A stretch of DNA of 54,774 bases from Stenotrophomonas sp. Ste86 (GTDB lineage: Bacteria > Pseudomonadota > Gammaproteobacteria > Xanthomonadales > Xanthomonadaceae), in NCBI RefSeq assembly GCF_024519465.1, contig NZ_JALJRW010000026.1, positions 1-54,774 of the forward strand. The letters run 5' to 3'. The translations under genes were made by a program, and so were the position numbers. The notes under the pieces are model-generated. The model had not been told where the DNA came from. It was given only the letters and a program-made list of their open reading frames with translations, and searched no databases. Of this stretch, positions 1-8,329 are shown piece by piece (the stretch's first letter is position 1; every line of letters starts with the position of its first letter).

Positions 1-56
1 GGATGGCGCCCGCGAGCCCCCAGGGATGGGTTTACGGCGTGTCCCGGCAAGGGGGT
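1..56. repeat. Truncated copy of a large dispersed palindromic element
   Basis: The window opens inside a copy of the element seen complete at 29508-29614: it carries the conserved core (CCAGGGATGG, then ACGGCGTGTCCCG) in the same orientation. The left arm lies outside the window, so the extent cannot be given. It is followed by a short tandem hexamer tract (98-129) and then the tsf terminator. Confidence 0.7.
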
Positions 57-97
57 AAGCCTGCCAGCCCGCACTGAAAACCAAGCAGCCAGCAAAC

Positions 98-129
98 GGC
101 TTTGGCTTTGGCTTTGGCTTTGGCTTCGG
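98..129. repeat. GGCTTT hexamer tandem tract
   Basis: About four perfect GGCTTT units followed by degenerate GGCTTC/GGCTCC units. It lies between the palindromic element at the window start and the tsf terminator. Reading frames through it give Lys-Ala repeats on the minus strand, but I see no sign of a real gene. Confidence 0.8.
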
Positions 130-167
130 CTCCGCGCTTTCCGCTTCGAAAAAAAACAAACACCCAC

Positions 168-196
168 AAAAAAACCCGACCGAAGCCGGGTTTTTT
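168..196 (-). terminator. Rho-independent terminator of rpsB-tsf
   Basis: A CCCG/CGGG stem with an 8-nt loop (175-190), flanked by a run of A on the left and six T on the right, so it can work in either direction. It sits 40 nt beyond the tsf stop codon on the minus strand. Confidence 0.75.
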
Positions 197-235
197 CGAT
201 CCATCACACCACCGCAAGCGATGGCGTGGGAGGGA

Positions 236-1114
236 TCAGGCCAGACCGGCCTGCTTCATCACTTCGGCAGCGTAGTCTTCGACAACCTTCTCGATGCCTT
301 CGCCAACAGCCAGGCGCTTGAAGCCGACCACGTCGGCACCGGCGGCCTTCAGGACCTGCTCGACCGACTGGTTGGTGTCCAGCACGTACGGCTGGCCGTA
401 CAGCGTCACTTCGTTGACGATCTTGGCGATCTTGCCGCTGATGATCTTTTCCAGGATGTCGGCCGGCTTGGACTTGTCCTTGTCGGTCATCTTGGCCAGC
501 TCGATTTCCTTCTCCTTCGCAACGAACTCGGCCGGCACATCGGCTGCCTTGTTGTGCGGCGGATTCATCGCAGCCACATGCATGGCCAGGCCACGGGCCA
601 GTTCGGCGTCACCGCCGGCCAGCTCGACCAGCACGCCGATGCGGCCACCGTGCACGTAAGCGGCCACGTTGTTGGACGATTCCAGGCGCACGATGCGACG
701 CACGTCGACCTTCTCGCCAACCTTGGCGATCACGGCGGCGCGGGCTTCTTCGACGGTCTCGCCGCTCGGCAGCTTGGCGGCCTTCAGCGCGTCGATGTCG
801 GCAGCGCCCGAGCTCAGGGCGGCGGCGACAACGGCCTTGGTGAAGTCCAGGAAGTTGCTGTCCTTGGCGACGAAGTCGGTTTCGGAGTTGACTTCGACCA
901 GCACGGCCTTGTTGCCGTCCTGAGCCGCCACGATGATGCCTTCGGCAGCCACGCGGTCAGCCTTCTTGTCGGCCTTGGCCAGGCCGGACTTGCGCAGCCA
1001 TTCGGCCGAGGCGTCGATGTTGCCGCCGTTTTCGGTGAGTGCCTTCTTGCACTCCATCATGCCGGCGCCAGTGCGCTCGCGCAGTTCCTTGACCAGGGAA
1101 GCAGTGATTTCCAC
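236..1114 (-). CDS. tsf: Elongation factor Ts
   Basis: Guanine-nucleotide exchange factor for EF-Tu, releasing GDP during translation elongation in the cytoplasm. The 292-residue product starts [20 protein letters not shown], contains the conserved [10 protein letters not shown] stretch that contacts EF-Tu, and ends in the usual dimerisation/C-terminal module ([14 protein letters not shown]). Length matches the family (about 283-295). It lies downstream of rpsB on the same strand, the universal rpsB-tsf order, with a 126-nt gap holding hairpins. Long open frames on the opposite strand here are shadows. Confidence 0.98.
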   Translation of the reverse strand: MEITASLVKELRERTGAGMMECKKALTENGGNIDASAEWLRKSGLAKADKKADRVAAEGIIVAAQDGNKAVLVEVNSETDFVAKDSNFLDFTKAVVAAALSSGAADIDALKAAKLPSGETVEEARAAVIAKVGEKVDVRRIVRLESSNNVAAYVHGGRIGVLVELAGGDAELARGLAMHVAAMNPPHNKAADVPAEFVAKEKEIELAKMTDKDKSKPADILEKIISGKIAKIVNEVTLYGQPYVLDTNQSVEQVLKAAGADVVGFKRLAVGEGIEKVVEDYAAEVMKQAGLA

Positions 1115-1208
1115 GGGATTTCCTCACGAAAGAAAGGGGTTGGGCCGGCATGGTGGCCGGCCCGTATGACAGGGTCCTGTCATCGCGCCATCGGCAGCGG
1201 ACAGGAGC

Positions 1209-1229
1209 GGTGGGCGCGCGGCGCCCACC
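1209..1229 (-). other. Intercistronic hairpin between rpsB and tsf
   Basis: GGTGGGCGC / GCGCCCACC, a perfect 9-bp stem with a 3-nt loop, starts 12 nt after the rpsB stop codon and has no following T run. A second GC-rich stem (GGGCCGGC / GCCGGCCC, around 1141-1160) is closer to tsf. Such structures could lower tsf readthrough or protect the rpsB 3' end; this is inference. Confidence 0.5.
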
Positions 1230-1240
1230 GTGGGCCTGGA

Positions 1241-2107
1241 TCAGGCCTGGGCTTCGCCAGCCTTGTCGGCGGCCGGAGCATCGGCGGCCGGGGCATCGGC
1301 AGCCGGGGCAGCGGCAGCAGCCGGAGCAGCGGCCTTCTTGGCCGGAGCGCGGCGGGCCGGCTTGGCTTCTTCGCCGGCAGCAGCGTCGGCGAACTCTTCT
1401 TCGCGGACGGTGGCGGCGTGCGGCGCAGCAGCCTTGCCTTCCAGCACGGCATCGGCAGCGGCGCGGGCGTACAGCTGCACAGCGCGGATGGCGTCGTCGT
1501 TGCCCGGGATCGCGTAATCCACCAGTTCCGGGTTGTAGTTGGTGTCGACCACGGCGATCACCGGGATGCCGAGCTTCTTGGCTTCCTTGATGGCGATGTC
1601 TTCATGGCCGATGTCGATGACGAAGATCGCGTCCGGCAGACGGTTCATGTCCTTGATGCCGCCCAGCGAGGCTTCCAGCTTGTCACGCTCACGACGCAGG
1701 CCCAGCACTTCGTGCTTGACCAGCTTCTCGAAGCTGCCGTCGGTTTCGCCGGCTTCCAGTTCCTTCAGGCGGGCAACCGACTGCTTCACGGTACGGAAGT
1801 TGGTCAGGGTGCCGCCCAGCCAACGCTGGTTCATGAAGGGCATGCCGCAACGCTCGGCTTCTTCGCGGATCGACTCGCGGGCGCTGCGCTTGGTGCCCAG
1901 GAACAGGATGGTGCCGCGCTTCTGCGCGACGCTGGAAATGAAGTTCATCGCGTCATTGAAGAGCGGAACGGTCTTTTCCAGGTTGATGATGTGGATCTTG
2001 CCGCGGGCGCCGAAGATGTACTGGCCCATCTTGGGGTTCCAGTAACGGGTCTGGTGGCCGAAATGGACGCCGGCTTCCAGCATCTGACGCATGGTGACCT
2101 GGGGCAT
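1241..2107 (-). CDS. rpsB: 30S ribosomal protein S2
   Basis: Structural protein of the small ribosomal subunit. The 288-residue product begins [20 protein letters not shown], the S2 signature, and has the conserved [10 protein letters not shown] and [15 protein letters not shown] motifs. I chose the start at 2107 because it matches the family N-terminus and has AGGAG 8 nt upstream; an in-frame ATG 20 codons earlier would add an unrelated N-terminus. The C-terminus carries an Ala/Lys/Pro-rich tail (about 60 residues) that E. coli S2 lacks. A TATAAT promoter about 215 nt upstream implies a long 5' leader, as in S2-autoregulated rpsB mRNAs. Confidence 0.97.
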   Translation of the reverse strand: MPQVTMRQMLEAGVHFGHQTRYWNPKMGQYIFGARGKIHIINLEKTVPLFNDAMNFISSVAQKRGTILFLGTKRSARESIREEAERCGMPFMNQRWLGGTLTNFRTVKQSVARLKELEAGETDGSFEKLVKHEVLGLRRERDKLEASLGGIKDMNRLPDAIFVIDIGHEDIAIKEAKKLGIPVIAVVDTNYNPELVDYAIPGNDDAIRAVQLYARAAADAVLEGKAAAPHAATVREEEFADAAAGEEAKPARRAPAKKAAAPAAAAAPAADAPAADAPAADKAGEAQA

Positions 2108-2320
2108 TGCAGTAACTCCTGATAGGGAACCGGCCGCCACGGATAATAGTTGGGCGGTCCGCCGCAAGGCGGGTGGTTCCGGGGTTTGGCTTCCCTGTCG
2201 CTTCCGTGACCGAACTCCTTGCGGAGCACCCCGGCACGGATATGGGCGGCAGGTGTGGATTCACCGGTGACGTCCGGTGTTGACGGTTCCCCGCATCGAA
2301 CGAGGCGGGAGATCCGGTCG

Positions 2321-2350
2321 ATTATAGCCCGCTGCGCGTCGAGGCTGCAA
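2321..2350 (-). promoter_or_regulatory. Probable rpsB promoter (TTGCAG-18-TATAAT)
   Basis: On the minus strand there is TTGCAG (2350-2345), an 18-nt spacer and a perfect TATAAT (2326-2321). It overlaps the TAA stop codon of the last pilus gene. Transcription would start near 2314 and give a leader of roughly 205 nt before rpsB. The motif is seen; promoter activity is inferred. Confidence 0.7.
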
Positions 2351-3038
2351 TCTCCGGGTTCAGCTCGGGCAGATCGGCCTCGGCCGCATGGTCCAGGCGG
2401 GCCCGGAACCGGCCGGCGGCGTAGTGGTCCGGGCGCGCCGGGAGCGTCCAGGTGCGCCGCTGGTAAGGCAGTACATAGCCGGCCAGCCCGGCGATCACGA
2501 CCTGGCGGCTGCCGCGGCTGTCGATGAACACCAGGTCGGCCAGATGGGCGTGGCGAGGGCCGCCATTGTAAAGCTGCAGTTGCGCTGACGGGCCCGGCCG
2601 CACCCGGATCTGCAGCATCGACGCCACCTCGGGCGCGGCGGGTGGATCAAGGAACACCGGCAGCGAGTAGCGTGGCGCGGTCGCCGCCGGCAGCGCCGGA
2701 TCCGGCGTGATCACCAGGCGATAGGCCTGCTGGACCTGCGCCGGCGCGGCACCGAGCCGGACTACCCGCAGGCGCTGCCGCTGCCCCGGCGGGATCTCCA
2801 GTATCGATGGGCTCAGTGCCACGTCCTCGGCCGGCTGCAGCTGCTCGGCGTCTTCGTGTTGTTCCCAGCGGTACAGCCGGGCCTGGCCGGACCACGGCGC
2901 CGGATCGGGGTTGTCCAGCCACAGCTCGGCGTCGGCCTGGTCGGCCGGTACCTGCACGCTGCCGACGGAAAGCTGCAGCGCCCCGGCATCGGCGGGCTGC
3001 AGGGCCAGCGCCAGCGCCAGCGCGGCGAGATTGCGCAT
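2322..3038 (-). CDS. Second periplasmic pilus chaperone (Csu type)
   Basis: PapD-like periplasmic chaperone expected to hold pilus subunits for the usher. The 238-residue product starts MRNLAALALALALQPADAGA (signal peptide), then has a first Ig-like domain with ARLYRWEQ and QRLRVVRLG (G1 strand region) and RYSLPVFLDPP before the second domain. It resembles the chaperone at 6790-7530 in layout but is clearly diverged. The start at 3038 shares one base with the stop of the preceding gene (TGATG), so translation is probably coupled. Having two chaperone genes in one archaic pilus operon is unusual; this one may serve the tip or minor subunits. Confidence 0.85.
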   Translation of the reverse strand: MRNLAALALALALQPADAGALQLSVGSVQVPADQADAELWLDNPDPAPWSGQARLYRWEQHEDAEQLQPAEDVALSPSILEIPPGQRQRLRVVRLGAAPAQVQQAYRLVITPDPALPAATAPRYSLPVFLDPPAAPEVASMLQIRVRPGPSAQLQLYNGGPRHAHLADLVFIDSRGSRQVVIAGLAGYVLPYQRRTWTLPARPDHYAAGRFRARLDHAAEADLPELNPEIAASTRSGL

Positions 3039-3316
3039 CAGTAGGTCACCGTGGCCCGGTCGGGCCGGTCGCCGCGGGCCGGATCGACCGGGGTCAATGC
3101 CCGCACCTGGGCCGGAACCGGGATGGGGGCATCGCTGCGTTGGTGCGGTGCCGGGCAGTCCGCATGCGACACGCGCGCGGCGGCGAAGGTGCAGTCGGCG
3201 ACGATCCGCAGTTGGATGCGCAAGCCGCCCTGCGACTGCGCGGCGGCCGGTAACGCGGTGAGGCCCGCGAGCAGGAGCAGGCAGGCCGGGGCGGAGGGAA
3301 GCCGTCGCAGGATCAT
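3038..3316 (-). CDS. Small secreted Spore-Coat-U-like protein
   Basis: A 92-residue product with a signal peptide (MILRRLPSAPACLLLLAGL, cleavage near AAAQS), two cysteines that could form a disulfide (RIVADCTF and SHADCPAP) and a C-terminus ending ATVTY. That ending matches the last beta strand of the Spore Coat U subunits in this operon (TATISY, VTVTITY). It is far shorter than a normal subunit (about 150 residues), so it is either a minimal minor subunit or a reduced relic. It sits 68 nt after the adhesin gene and overlaps the second chaperone gene by one base. No strong ribosome-binding site is visible. Confidence 0.65.
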   Translation of the reverse strand: MILRRLPSAPACLLLLAGLTALPAAAQSQGGLRIQLRIVADCTFAAARVSHADCPAPHQRSDAPIPVPAQVRALTPVDPARGDRPDRATVTY

Positions 3317-3384
3317 GGAACATCGCAGGGAAGAGGCCTGCCCGTTATCGGCCGGGGTGCCGCCGGGCTTGAGGCGCCGCGACG

Positions 3385-4434
3385 TCAGTAGGTGATGGTC
3401 ACCGTGATCACATCGTTGTAGCTGCCCTGGGCGGGCAGGCTGCCCGAGGTGGGCGGCGCACGACCGTACACGGTCAGGGTCTGGGCGTTTCCGGTACCGG
3501 TGCCGGTGGCGGTGTCCACCCCGATGGTGTTGCCCCAGCGCTGGCTGCGGCCGCTGTCGCGATACAGCTCGTAGGCAAGGAAGTACGCCGGATTGGTGGT
3601 GTGCTGCATGCGCCGGGTGGTCGTGCCGAGCACATGCTGCCCGTTGTTCAGGCCGATGGTGTAGGCAGTGCGGTTGATGCAGGTCAGGCCGATGGTCGAG
3701 GTGCGGTCGATGTTGCCGGTGATGGCGCCGGCATTGCTGCCGAAGTCCATGTCGGTGGTGACATAGGTACTGCACTGCGGCAGCACATTGGCGGTGACCG
3801 TGAACGGGAAGCCGGAGGCAACGGTCTTGTTGCCGGTCGCACCGCCGCCGGCCGGGGTGGTGCAGGCGGGCGGTGGCGAGGCGGTGCCAAGCAGCACTTC
3901 GTTGTAGGCAAAGCGCACGGTGGTGTCGGCAGCGGCGAAACTGCTGCTGAAGGTCCCTGCGGAGAGCGTCTGCCCGGCCGGCACCTGGCCGTAGATGGTG
4001 ATGGTGACCGTGCCGCTGCCGCCGGTCACCAGCGGTACGTTGTAATTGAGGTCCAACACCTGCGCGCCCGGATTGCTGCCCGGGGTAAGCCCCCAGATCG
4101 TGCTGCGGGTGGCGTTGGTATACAGCTGGAAGGCCATGGTGTCGGTGGTGGCGTTGCGCAAGCTGCGCGTGGGCTGGATGGTGCTGCCGCCGCTGCCGTT
4201 GCCGATGCCCAGGCACAGCCGCACCGAGGCGGTGGCCAGCAGGCTCAGCGCGGCGGTGCTGCAGGTGACGGTGAAGGTGGTGGTGGTGTTGGTGACGCCG
4301 GCCGCGCCGTTGGTGATGGTGCCGAAGGCGAGGGTGACCGGCGTGGTGACCACGCAGTTGGTGTCGGCGCGCGCGGTGTCGCAACCGAGCACGCCAAGCA
4401 CGGCCATCAGCAGCAGGGCCGCCGCGCGGATCAC
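3385..4434 (-). CDS. csuE: Two-domain Spore Coat U protein, probable pilus tip adhesin
   Basis: A 349-residue secreted protein with two Spore Coat U domains. After a hydrophobic leader (LLLMAVLGVLGCDTARA), domain 1 runs from about TNCVVTTPVTLAFG to TVRFAYNEVLLG; domain 2 runs from VLPQCSTYVTTDMDFG to DVITVTITY. Two-domain architecture, size and position after the usher match CsuE, the Acinetobacter Csu tip adhesin. The GTG start at 4434 overlaps the usher stop (GTGA), implying coupled translation; an ATG 11 codons in is the alternative. Domain 2 contains TTRRMQHTTNPAYFLAYELY, close to the corresponding stretch of the major subunit. Confidence 0.87.
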   Translation of the reverse strand: MIRAAALLLMAVLGVLGCDTARADTNCVVTTPVTLAFGTITNGAAGVTNTTTTFTVTCSTAALSLLATASVRLCLGIGNGSGGSTIQPTRSLRNATTDTMAFQLYTNATRSTIWGLTPGSNPGAQVLDLNYNVPLVTGGSGTVTITIYGQVPAGQTLSAGTFSSSFAAADTTVRFAYNEVLLGTASPPPACTTPAGGGATGNKTVASGFPFTVTANVLPQCSTYVTTDMDFGSNAGAITGNIDRTSTIGLTCINRTAYTIGLNNGQHVLGTTTRRMQHTTNPAYFLAYELYRDSGRSQRWGNTIGVDTATGTGTGNAQTLTVYGRAPPTSGSLPAQGSYNDVITVTITY

Positions 4435-6839
4435 GGCGAGGCCCTGGCGCTGCAGCGCAGGGGGCCCAGCTGGCGCGGGCGCGGCTCGCCGCCGGAGCGT
4501 GCCTGCAGCGTCACCGTGCACCCGCCGCGCGCGGTGACCACGCGCAGGGTGGTGGGCAGGACCACGTCTTCCAGATAGGTCTGGCCGTCGTAGCCGACGA
4601 TCGCCGTGCGCGCGTCGGGCAGGTGCACCACGCTGCCCGGCGGTAGCGGCTGGCCGTTGTCGTCGTGCAGAACCACGCTGAGGGGATGGGTGCGCCGCAG
4701 GCCGAAATCGACACCGATGCCGGCGCTCTGGCGCGGGGTGACCCAGCGGTCTACCTCGGCTGCGCGGATGTCCGCCGGCAGGTCGAGCGTGTCGATCGAC
4801 AGCCGGTTGCGCTGCCAGGACAGCAGCGGCGTCACCAGCAGCAGGCCGTTGCGGTCGGTACTGCCGATCAGGCGGTTTTCCAACCGCACCGGCACGCCGG
4901 CGAAGCTGCCGGTGGAGACCACGGCGAAGGCATCGGGCACCTCGCGTGCGGCGAACACGTGCCCGCCCATCCAGACCAGGCTGCCGCTGGCGCTGGCATA
5001 GCCGTAATCGGTATCGCCCTGGCGTGAGTAACCCAGGGCGTAACGCCCGACCCGGTTGAGCCAACCCACCTCGGCCAGCCCGCCGCCGCCATCGTCGCCG
5101 CCACGCGCCTGCACGCGCCAACCTACGCCGCCCTGGCTGCCGTCGCCCGGCACCGGCTGGGACAGGTCGGCCACGTAGGTGGTGTTCTCGCCATTGCGCT
5201 GGGTCGACACGCTGGCCTGGCGGTTGCGCCCCAGGGCGGCCGCCAGCGACAGGTAGATGCTGCGGTCCTGGCGGTCATCCAGGTTCTGGTTGACCGAGAG
5301 ATACGTGGACCAGCGCCGCCCCAGGTTGGCCGACCAGAACAGGCTGGCGTAGCGGTTGTCCTCGCCATCGCGGTAGCGCAGGCGCAGGTAGCTGGCACTG
5401 ACAGCGCCGGCTCCGTCCAGGTTCACACCCAGGGTGGCCTGTTCGCTGATCTGGGCGGGGAGGCTGTCCTGCAGCGCGCCGAGGTCGCGGTAGTCGCCGT
5501 GGGTGCGTCGGCTGGACAGGTTGACGTTGAAACGGCGGTTGTTCCAGCTGTATCCCAGCCCGTACTGGCCGCCTTCCCGGCCATCCTGGCGGCTGTGCAC
5601 GTACGCTGCATTGATCACCCCGGCGCCGCCCAGCAGCCACCAGCCGCCGGCGCCGGCATTGCCCACGCCGCCGCCGCCCTCGGCATGCAGTTCGGCGGTG
5701 AAGCGGTCGCTGACGCCATAGCGCCAGGTGCCGCTGGCCACGGTCTGTGCGTCGTAAGCGAAGGAGCGGATGCCGTAGTCGCGGCGCATCCGGCCGACGC
5801 CGAGCGACCCGTCCGACAATCCCTTTGCAAGCAGTTGCTGGGTGCCGTAGAAGGCGAAATCCAGCGTCTGGATGCGGCCGAACGCATCGGTGATCACCAC
5901 CTGGGCATTGCCGGTGCCGTTGATGCCCGGCTGTGCGGCCAGCTGGAACGGGCCGACCGGCACCTGGCCGTTGTACTGGCGCAAGCCGTCGACATACAGC
6001 TCGACGTTGGAGGGCACCACCGCTTCGCCGAGGAAGGTCGGCGTGGGGGTCAGCAGGCGATAGGGCTGAAGGCCGTAGTTGCGTCCGATCTGGATGCCGC
6101 CCATCCGCACCGGCCGGCTCCAGTCGACGAAGCCGCTGTAGAAATCGCCCACGGTCAGGGTCAGCGCGGCGTCGGGGAAATCCAGTTGCCAATGGGTATC
6201 CAGGCGCACGCTGTCGGTCCGCCAGCCTTGTTGGGGCACCTGGTAGGTGCGCTGCACGGTGCTGTTTTCCAGCACGCCATTGCCGAGCCCGAACACGCGC
6301 AGTTCGCTGGTCAGCGCCAGGTTGCCGCCGGCCTCGTTGTGGCTGCCGTAGAGGTCATAGTTGAGCAGTGCGCCTGGCGAGGCCGACGCATGGGGCGTGG
6401 TTTCCTGCGCGCGCTCCAGCCGGGTGGTCGGCAGGGCGAGCTGGTCCAGTGGCACATCCAGCGACAGCGTCTGCAGCGAGGCGTCATAGCGCAGCACTAC
6501 GCCGGCCAGGAGGTCCAGTGGCACCGGCGCATCGCCCTGCGCCGGAAAGCCGAGTTGTCGCAGCGTGGCCGGCGTGGCGAACAGACGGCCCAGTTGCTGG
6601 GTGAAGGGCAGCAGTCCCCGGGGTGCGCGGTTGAGGGTGACATCCAGATAGAGCGTCTGCGCGGCCGTCAGCGGGGTGGGTGCCGGCAGCACGGCGTCGC
6701 CGGACGCGCCCGAGGCGTCCAGCCCGCTTTCTGCCGCGTGGATCGTCCATGGCAGCAGGCTGGCGCTGAGCAGCATCCGCGCGCAGGCCTCAGCGAGCCG
6801 GTGGCGCGACGGGCAGTGGCGTCTGGGCCGACTCACCAT
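4431..6839 (-). CDS. csuD: Outer-membrane usher of a Csu-type pilus
   Basis: FimD/PapC-family usher that assembles and secretes the pilus through the outer membrane. The 802-residue product has the N-terminal usher domain (LYLDVTLNRAPRGLLPF), a large beta barrel with the conserved PFQLAAQPGINGTGNAQVVI region, and C-terminal plug/CTD modules (GVPVRLENRLIGSTDRNGLL). I chose ATG 6839, which has AGGA 5 nt upstream but overlaps the chaperone gene by 50 nt; ATG 6776 (MLLSASLLPW, a compact signal peptide) lies 14 nt after the chaperone stop and is a real alternative. It is followed directly by the tip adhesin gene. Confidence 0.92.
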   Translation of the reverse strand: MVSRPRRHCPSRHRLAEACARMLLSASLLPWTIHAAESGLDASGASGDAVLPAPTPLTAAQTLYLDVTLNRAPRGLLPFTQQLGRLFATPATLRQLGFPAQGDAPVPLDLLAGVVLRYDASLQTLSLDVPLDQLALPTTRLERAQETTPHASASPGALLNYDLYGSHNEAGGNLALTSELRVFGLGNGVLENSTVQRTYQVPQQGWRTDSVRLDTHWQLDFPDAALTLTVGDFYSGFVDWSRPVRMGGIQIGRNYGLQPYRLLTPTPTFLGEAVVPSNVELYVDGLRQYNGQVPVGPFQLAAQPGINGTGNAQVVITDAFGRIQTLDFAFYGTQQLLAKGLSDGSLGVGRMRRDYGIRSFAYDAQTVASGTWRYGVSDRFTAELHAEGGGGVGNAGAGGWWLLGGAGVINAAYVHSRQDGREGGQYGLGYSWNNRRFNVNLSSRRTHGDYRDLGALQDSLPAQISEQATLGVNLDGAGAVSASYLRLRYRDGEDNRYASLFWSANLGRRWSTYLSVNQNLDDRQDRSIYLSLAAALGRNRQASVSTQRNGENTTYVADLSQPVPGDGSQGGVGWRVQARGGDDGGGGLAEVGWLNRVGRYALGYSRQGDTDYGYASASGSLVWMGGHVFAAREVPDAFAVVSTGSFAGVPVRLENRLIGSTDRNGLLLVTPLLSWQRNRLSIDTLDLPADIRAAEVDRWVTPRQSAGIGVDFGLRRTHPLSVVLHDDNGQPLPPGSVVHLPDARTAIVGYDGQTYLEDVVLPTTLRVVTARGGCTVTLQARSGGEPRPRQLGPLRCSARASP

Positions 6840-7530
6840 TGATCCTGGCCATGAAGGTGGCACCGGCCAGTCGGGCCGGGGGGAGATCCAACGGCCAACG
6901 CATGGTCTGGCCGCCAAGCACGTAGCCGAGCAGGCCCGGATGTACGGTCTGCGGGCGTTCGGCGCTGCCGATGGCCAGATCGGCAAGTTGTGCGTGGGTG
7001 CCACCGGCGTTGCTCACTTCCAGTGCGGGCCGGCCATCGTCCAGGGTGATCTGCCGCGCCTGCAGTTTGGGCGGGGTGGTATCGAGCGGCTGGACGAACA
7101 CCGGCAGCGAATAACGCAGCACGAACTGCATGCCGGTGCGGCCCGGATCCAGGGTCGGCAGTTCGTCGACGATCACCCGGTACGCCAGCTGCTGCGACGG
7201 CGCCTGCGGGTCACTGCGCACCACCCGCACCAGTTGCTGCTGGCCGGCGGCCAGCGATTGCATCGGCGGGCTCACCTGCAGGTCCCCGGTGGGGGTGAGC
7301 TGGTCCTGACCGCCCTGCTGCTGCCAGCGATAGACCCGCACCTGCACCTGCACCGGCGCGGTGCCGCTGTTGCTGATCCACAATGCGTCGGCGTTCTGCC
7401 GGGGGCCCAACTGCAGGGAGGTGGGCGCCACCTGCAGGCTGGCGGCCAGGCTGGTGCTGCAGGAGAGGACAGACAGGGCGCAGGCCAGTCCCAGGCGCCG
7501 CCAGGGGCGGACCCGTGCGGTCATTGGCAT
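6790..7530 (-). CDS. csuC: Periplasmic pilus chaperone (Csu type)
   Basis: PapD-like chaperone with two Ig-fold domains. The 246-residue product has a signal peptide ending near STSLAAS, domain-1 motifs ADALWISNSGTAPVQVQV and QQQLVRVVRSD (the subunit-binding G1 strand region), RYSLPVFVQPL at the interdomain part, and a domain-2 segment LEVSNAGGTHAQLADLAI. It lies 9 nt after the major subunit gene and before the usher, the standard Csu order. It donates a strand to subunits in the periplasm and hands them to the usher. Confidence 0.92.
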   Translation of the reverse strand: MPMTARVRPWRRLGLACALSVLSCSTSLAASLQVAPTSLQLGPRQNADALWISNSGTAPVQVQVRVYRWQQQGGQDQLTPTGDLQVSPPMQSLAAGQQQLVRVVRSDPQAPSQQLAYRVIVDELPTLDPGRTGMQFVLRYSLPVFVQPLDTTPPKLQARQITLDDGRPALEVSNAGGTHAQLADLAIGSAERPQTVHPGLLGYVLGGQTMRWPLDLPPARLAGATFMARINGESAQTPLPVAPPAR

Positions 7531-7539
7531 GGGCTGCCC

Positions 7540-8070
7540 TCAGTAGGAGATGGTGGCGGTGACCGTGTCCTGGTAGTTACCCGTCGCGGCGTTGTTGACG
7601 CTCGGGTTGGCGATCTGGCCGTACACCGTGTACGGCACGGCCAGACCGGTTCCGATGCCAGCCACCGTGTTGGTGCCGGTAGTGGCGCCCCAGACATTGG
7701 CGTGCCCGGCGTCCTGGTAGAGCTGGTAGCCGACGAAGTTGTTGGTGGTGACCGCCGCGTTGGTGTTCTTCATGCGCCGGGTGGTCACGTCATTGGCGGT
7801 GCCCGCGTTGGAGCCGGCATTCAACGCAATCGTGTAGGGGGTCAGCGCCGAGCATTGCGCGGTGATCGTGCCCTGGGCGTTGGACGGGGTGGTGGCGGTG
7901 GACAGGGCCGAGCCGAAGTCCACGTCGGTGGCGGCCGCGGCCGTGATCGTGCAGGCCTTGGTAATGATGATCTTGACGTTGAAGGTGGTGGTGTCGGCCG
8001 CCAGGGCCGGTGCGGCCAGGCTGGCCAGCGCCACGCACATCAGGGTAGGACGGAGAAATCGCACGGGCAT
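7540..8070 (-). CDS. csuA/B: Spore Coat U-family major pilus subunit
   Basis: A 176-residue secreted protein: signal peptide MPVRFLRPTLMCVALASLAA with cleavage after ALA, then one Spore Coat U domain (FNVKIIITKACTITAAAATD, DFGSAL, TPYTIALNAG, YQLYQDAGHANVWG) ending DTVTATISY. Two cysteines in the expected positions form the subunit disulfide. It is first in the operon and has a strong AAGGAG site 1 nt before the ATG, fitting high expression of the shaft subunit. Archaic Csu pili mediate attachment to abiotic surfaces and biofilm formation. Confidence 0.92.
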   Translation of the reverse strand: MPVRFLRPTLMCVALASLAAPALAADTTTFNVKIIITKACTITAAAATDVDFGSALSTATTPSNAQGTITAQCSALTPYTIALNAGSNAGTANDVTTRRMKNTNAAVTTNNFVGYQLYQDAGHANVWGATTGTNTVAGIGTGLAVPYTVYGQIANPSVNNAATGNYQDTVTATISY

Positions 8071-8167
8071 GCTCCTTGGACTGGGTCCTTACATGAACAA
8101 AACGATGCTGCCGATCGGTGTTGCGGTGTATTCCCGGTTATAGGGTTGGTGTTGTGCGCAGCCCGTG

Positions 8168-8183
8168 AGATTTGAAGAAATCT
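8168..8183. promoter_or_regulatory. Perfect inverted repeat in the pilus-map intergenic region
   Basis: AGATTTGAAGAAATCT is a perfect 6-bp inverted repeat with a 4-nt centre, in an AT-richer patch between the divergent pilus operon and map. It lies about 100 nt upstream of the major subunit ATG. It could be an operator for pilus control; this is only a motif observation. Confidence 0.35.
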
Positions 8184-8293
8184 ATGGGCGTTTTCGGCAA
8201 GATCGCGAAATGTGTGATGGGTGTCGCCTAAGTTCAGGTTCGTGAGGGCGCCCCCTCGCCCAAACCCCGGCTGTCGGCGTTCCACCGATCCCG

Positions 8294-8322
8294 TTCAGAT
8301 TGGCCGCCGGATCGGCGATAAT
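8294..8322 (+). promoter_or_regulatory. Probable map promoter (TTCAGA-17-GATAAT)
   Basis: TTCAGA (8294-8299), a 17-nt spacer and GATAAT (8317-8322). The predicted start of transcription falls at about 8329-8330, which is the A of the ATG encoding MSVNLK. This predicts a leaderless map mRNA and is part of the reason for choosing 8330 as the start. Confidence 0.5.
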
Positions 8323-8329
8323 GGCGGCT

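Noticed and set aside
221..2122. 633-codon open frame antisense to tsf and rpsB
   Set aside because: High-GC shadow frame; both opposite genes are universal and well conserved.
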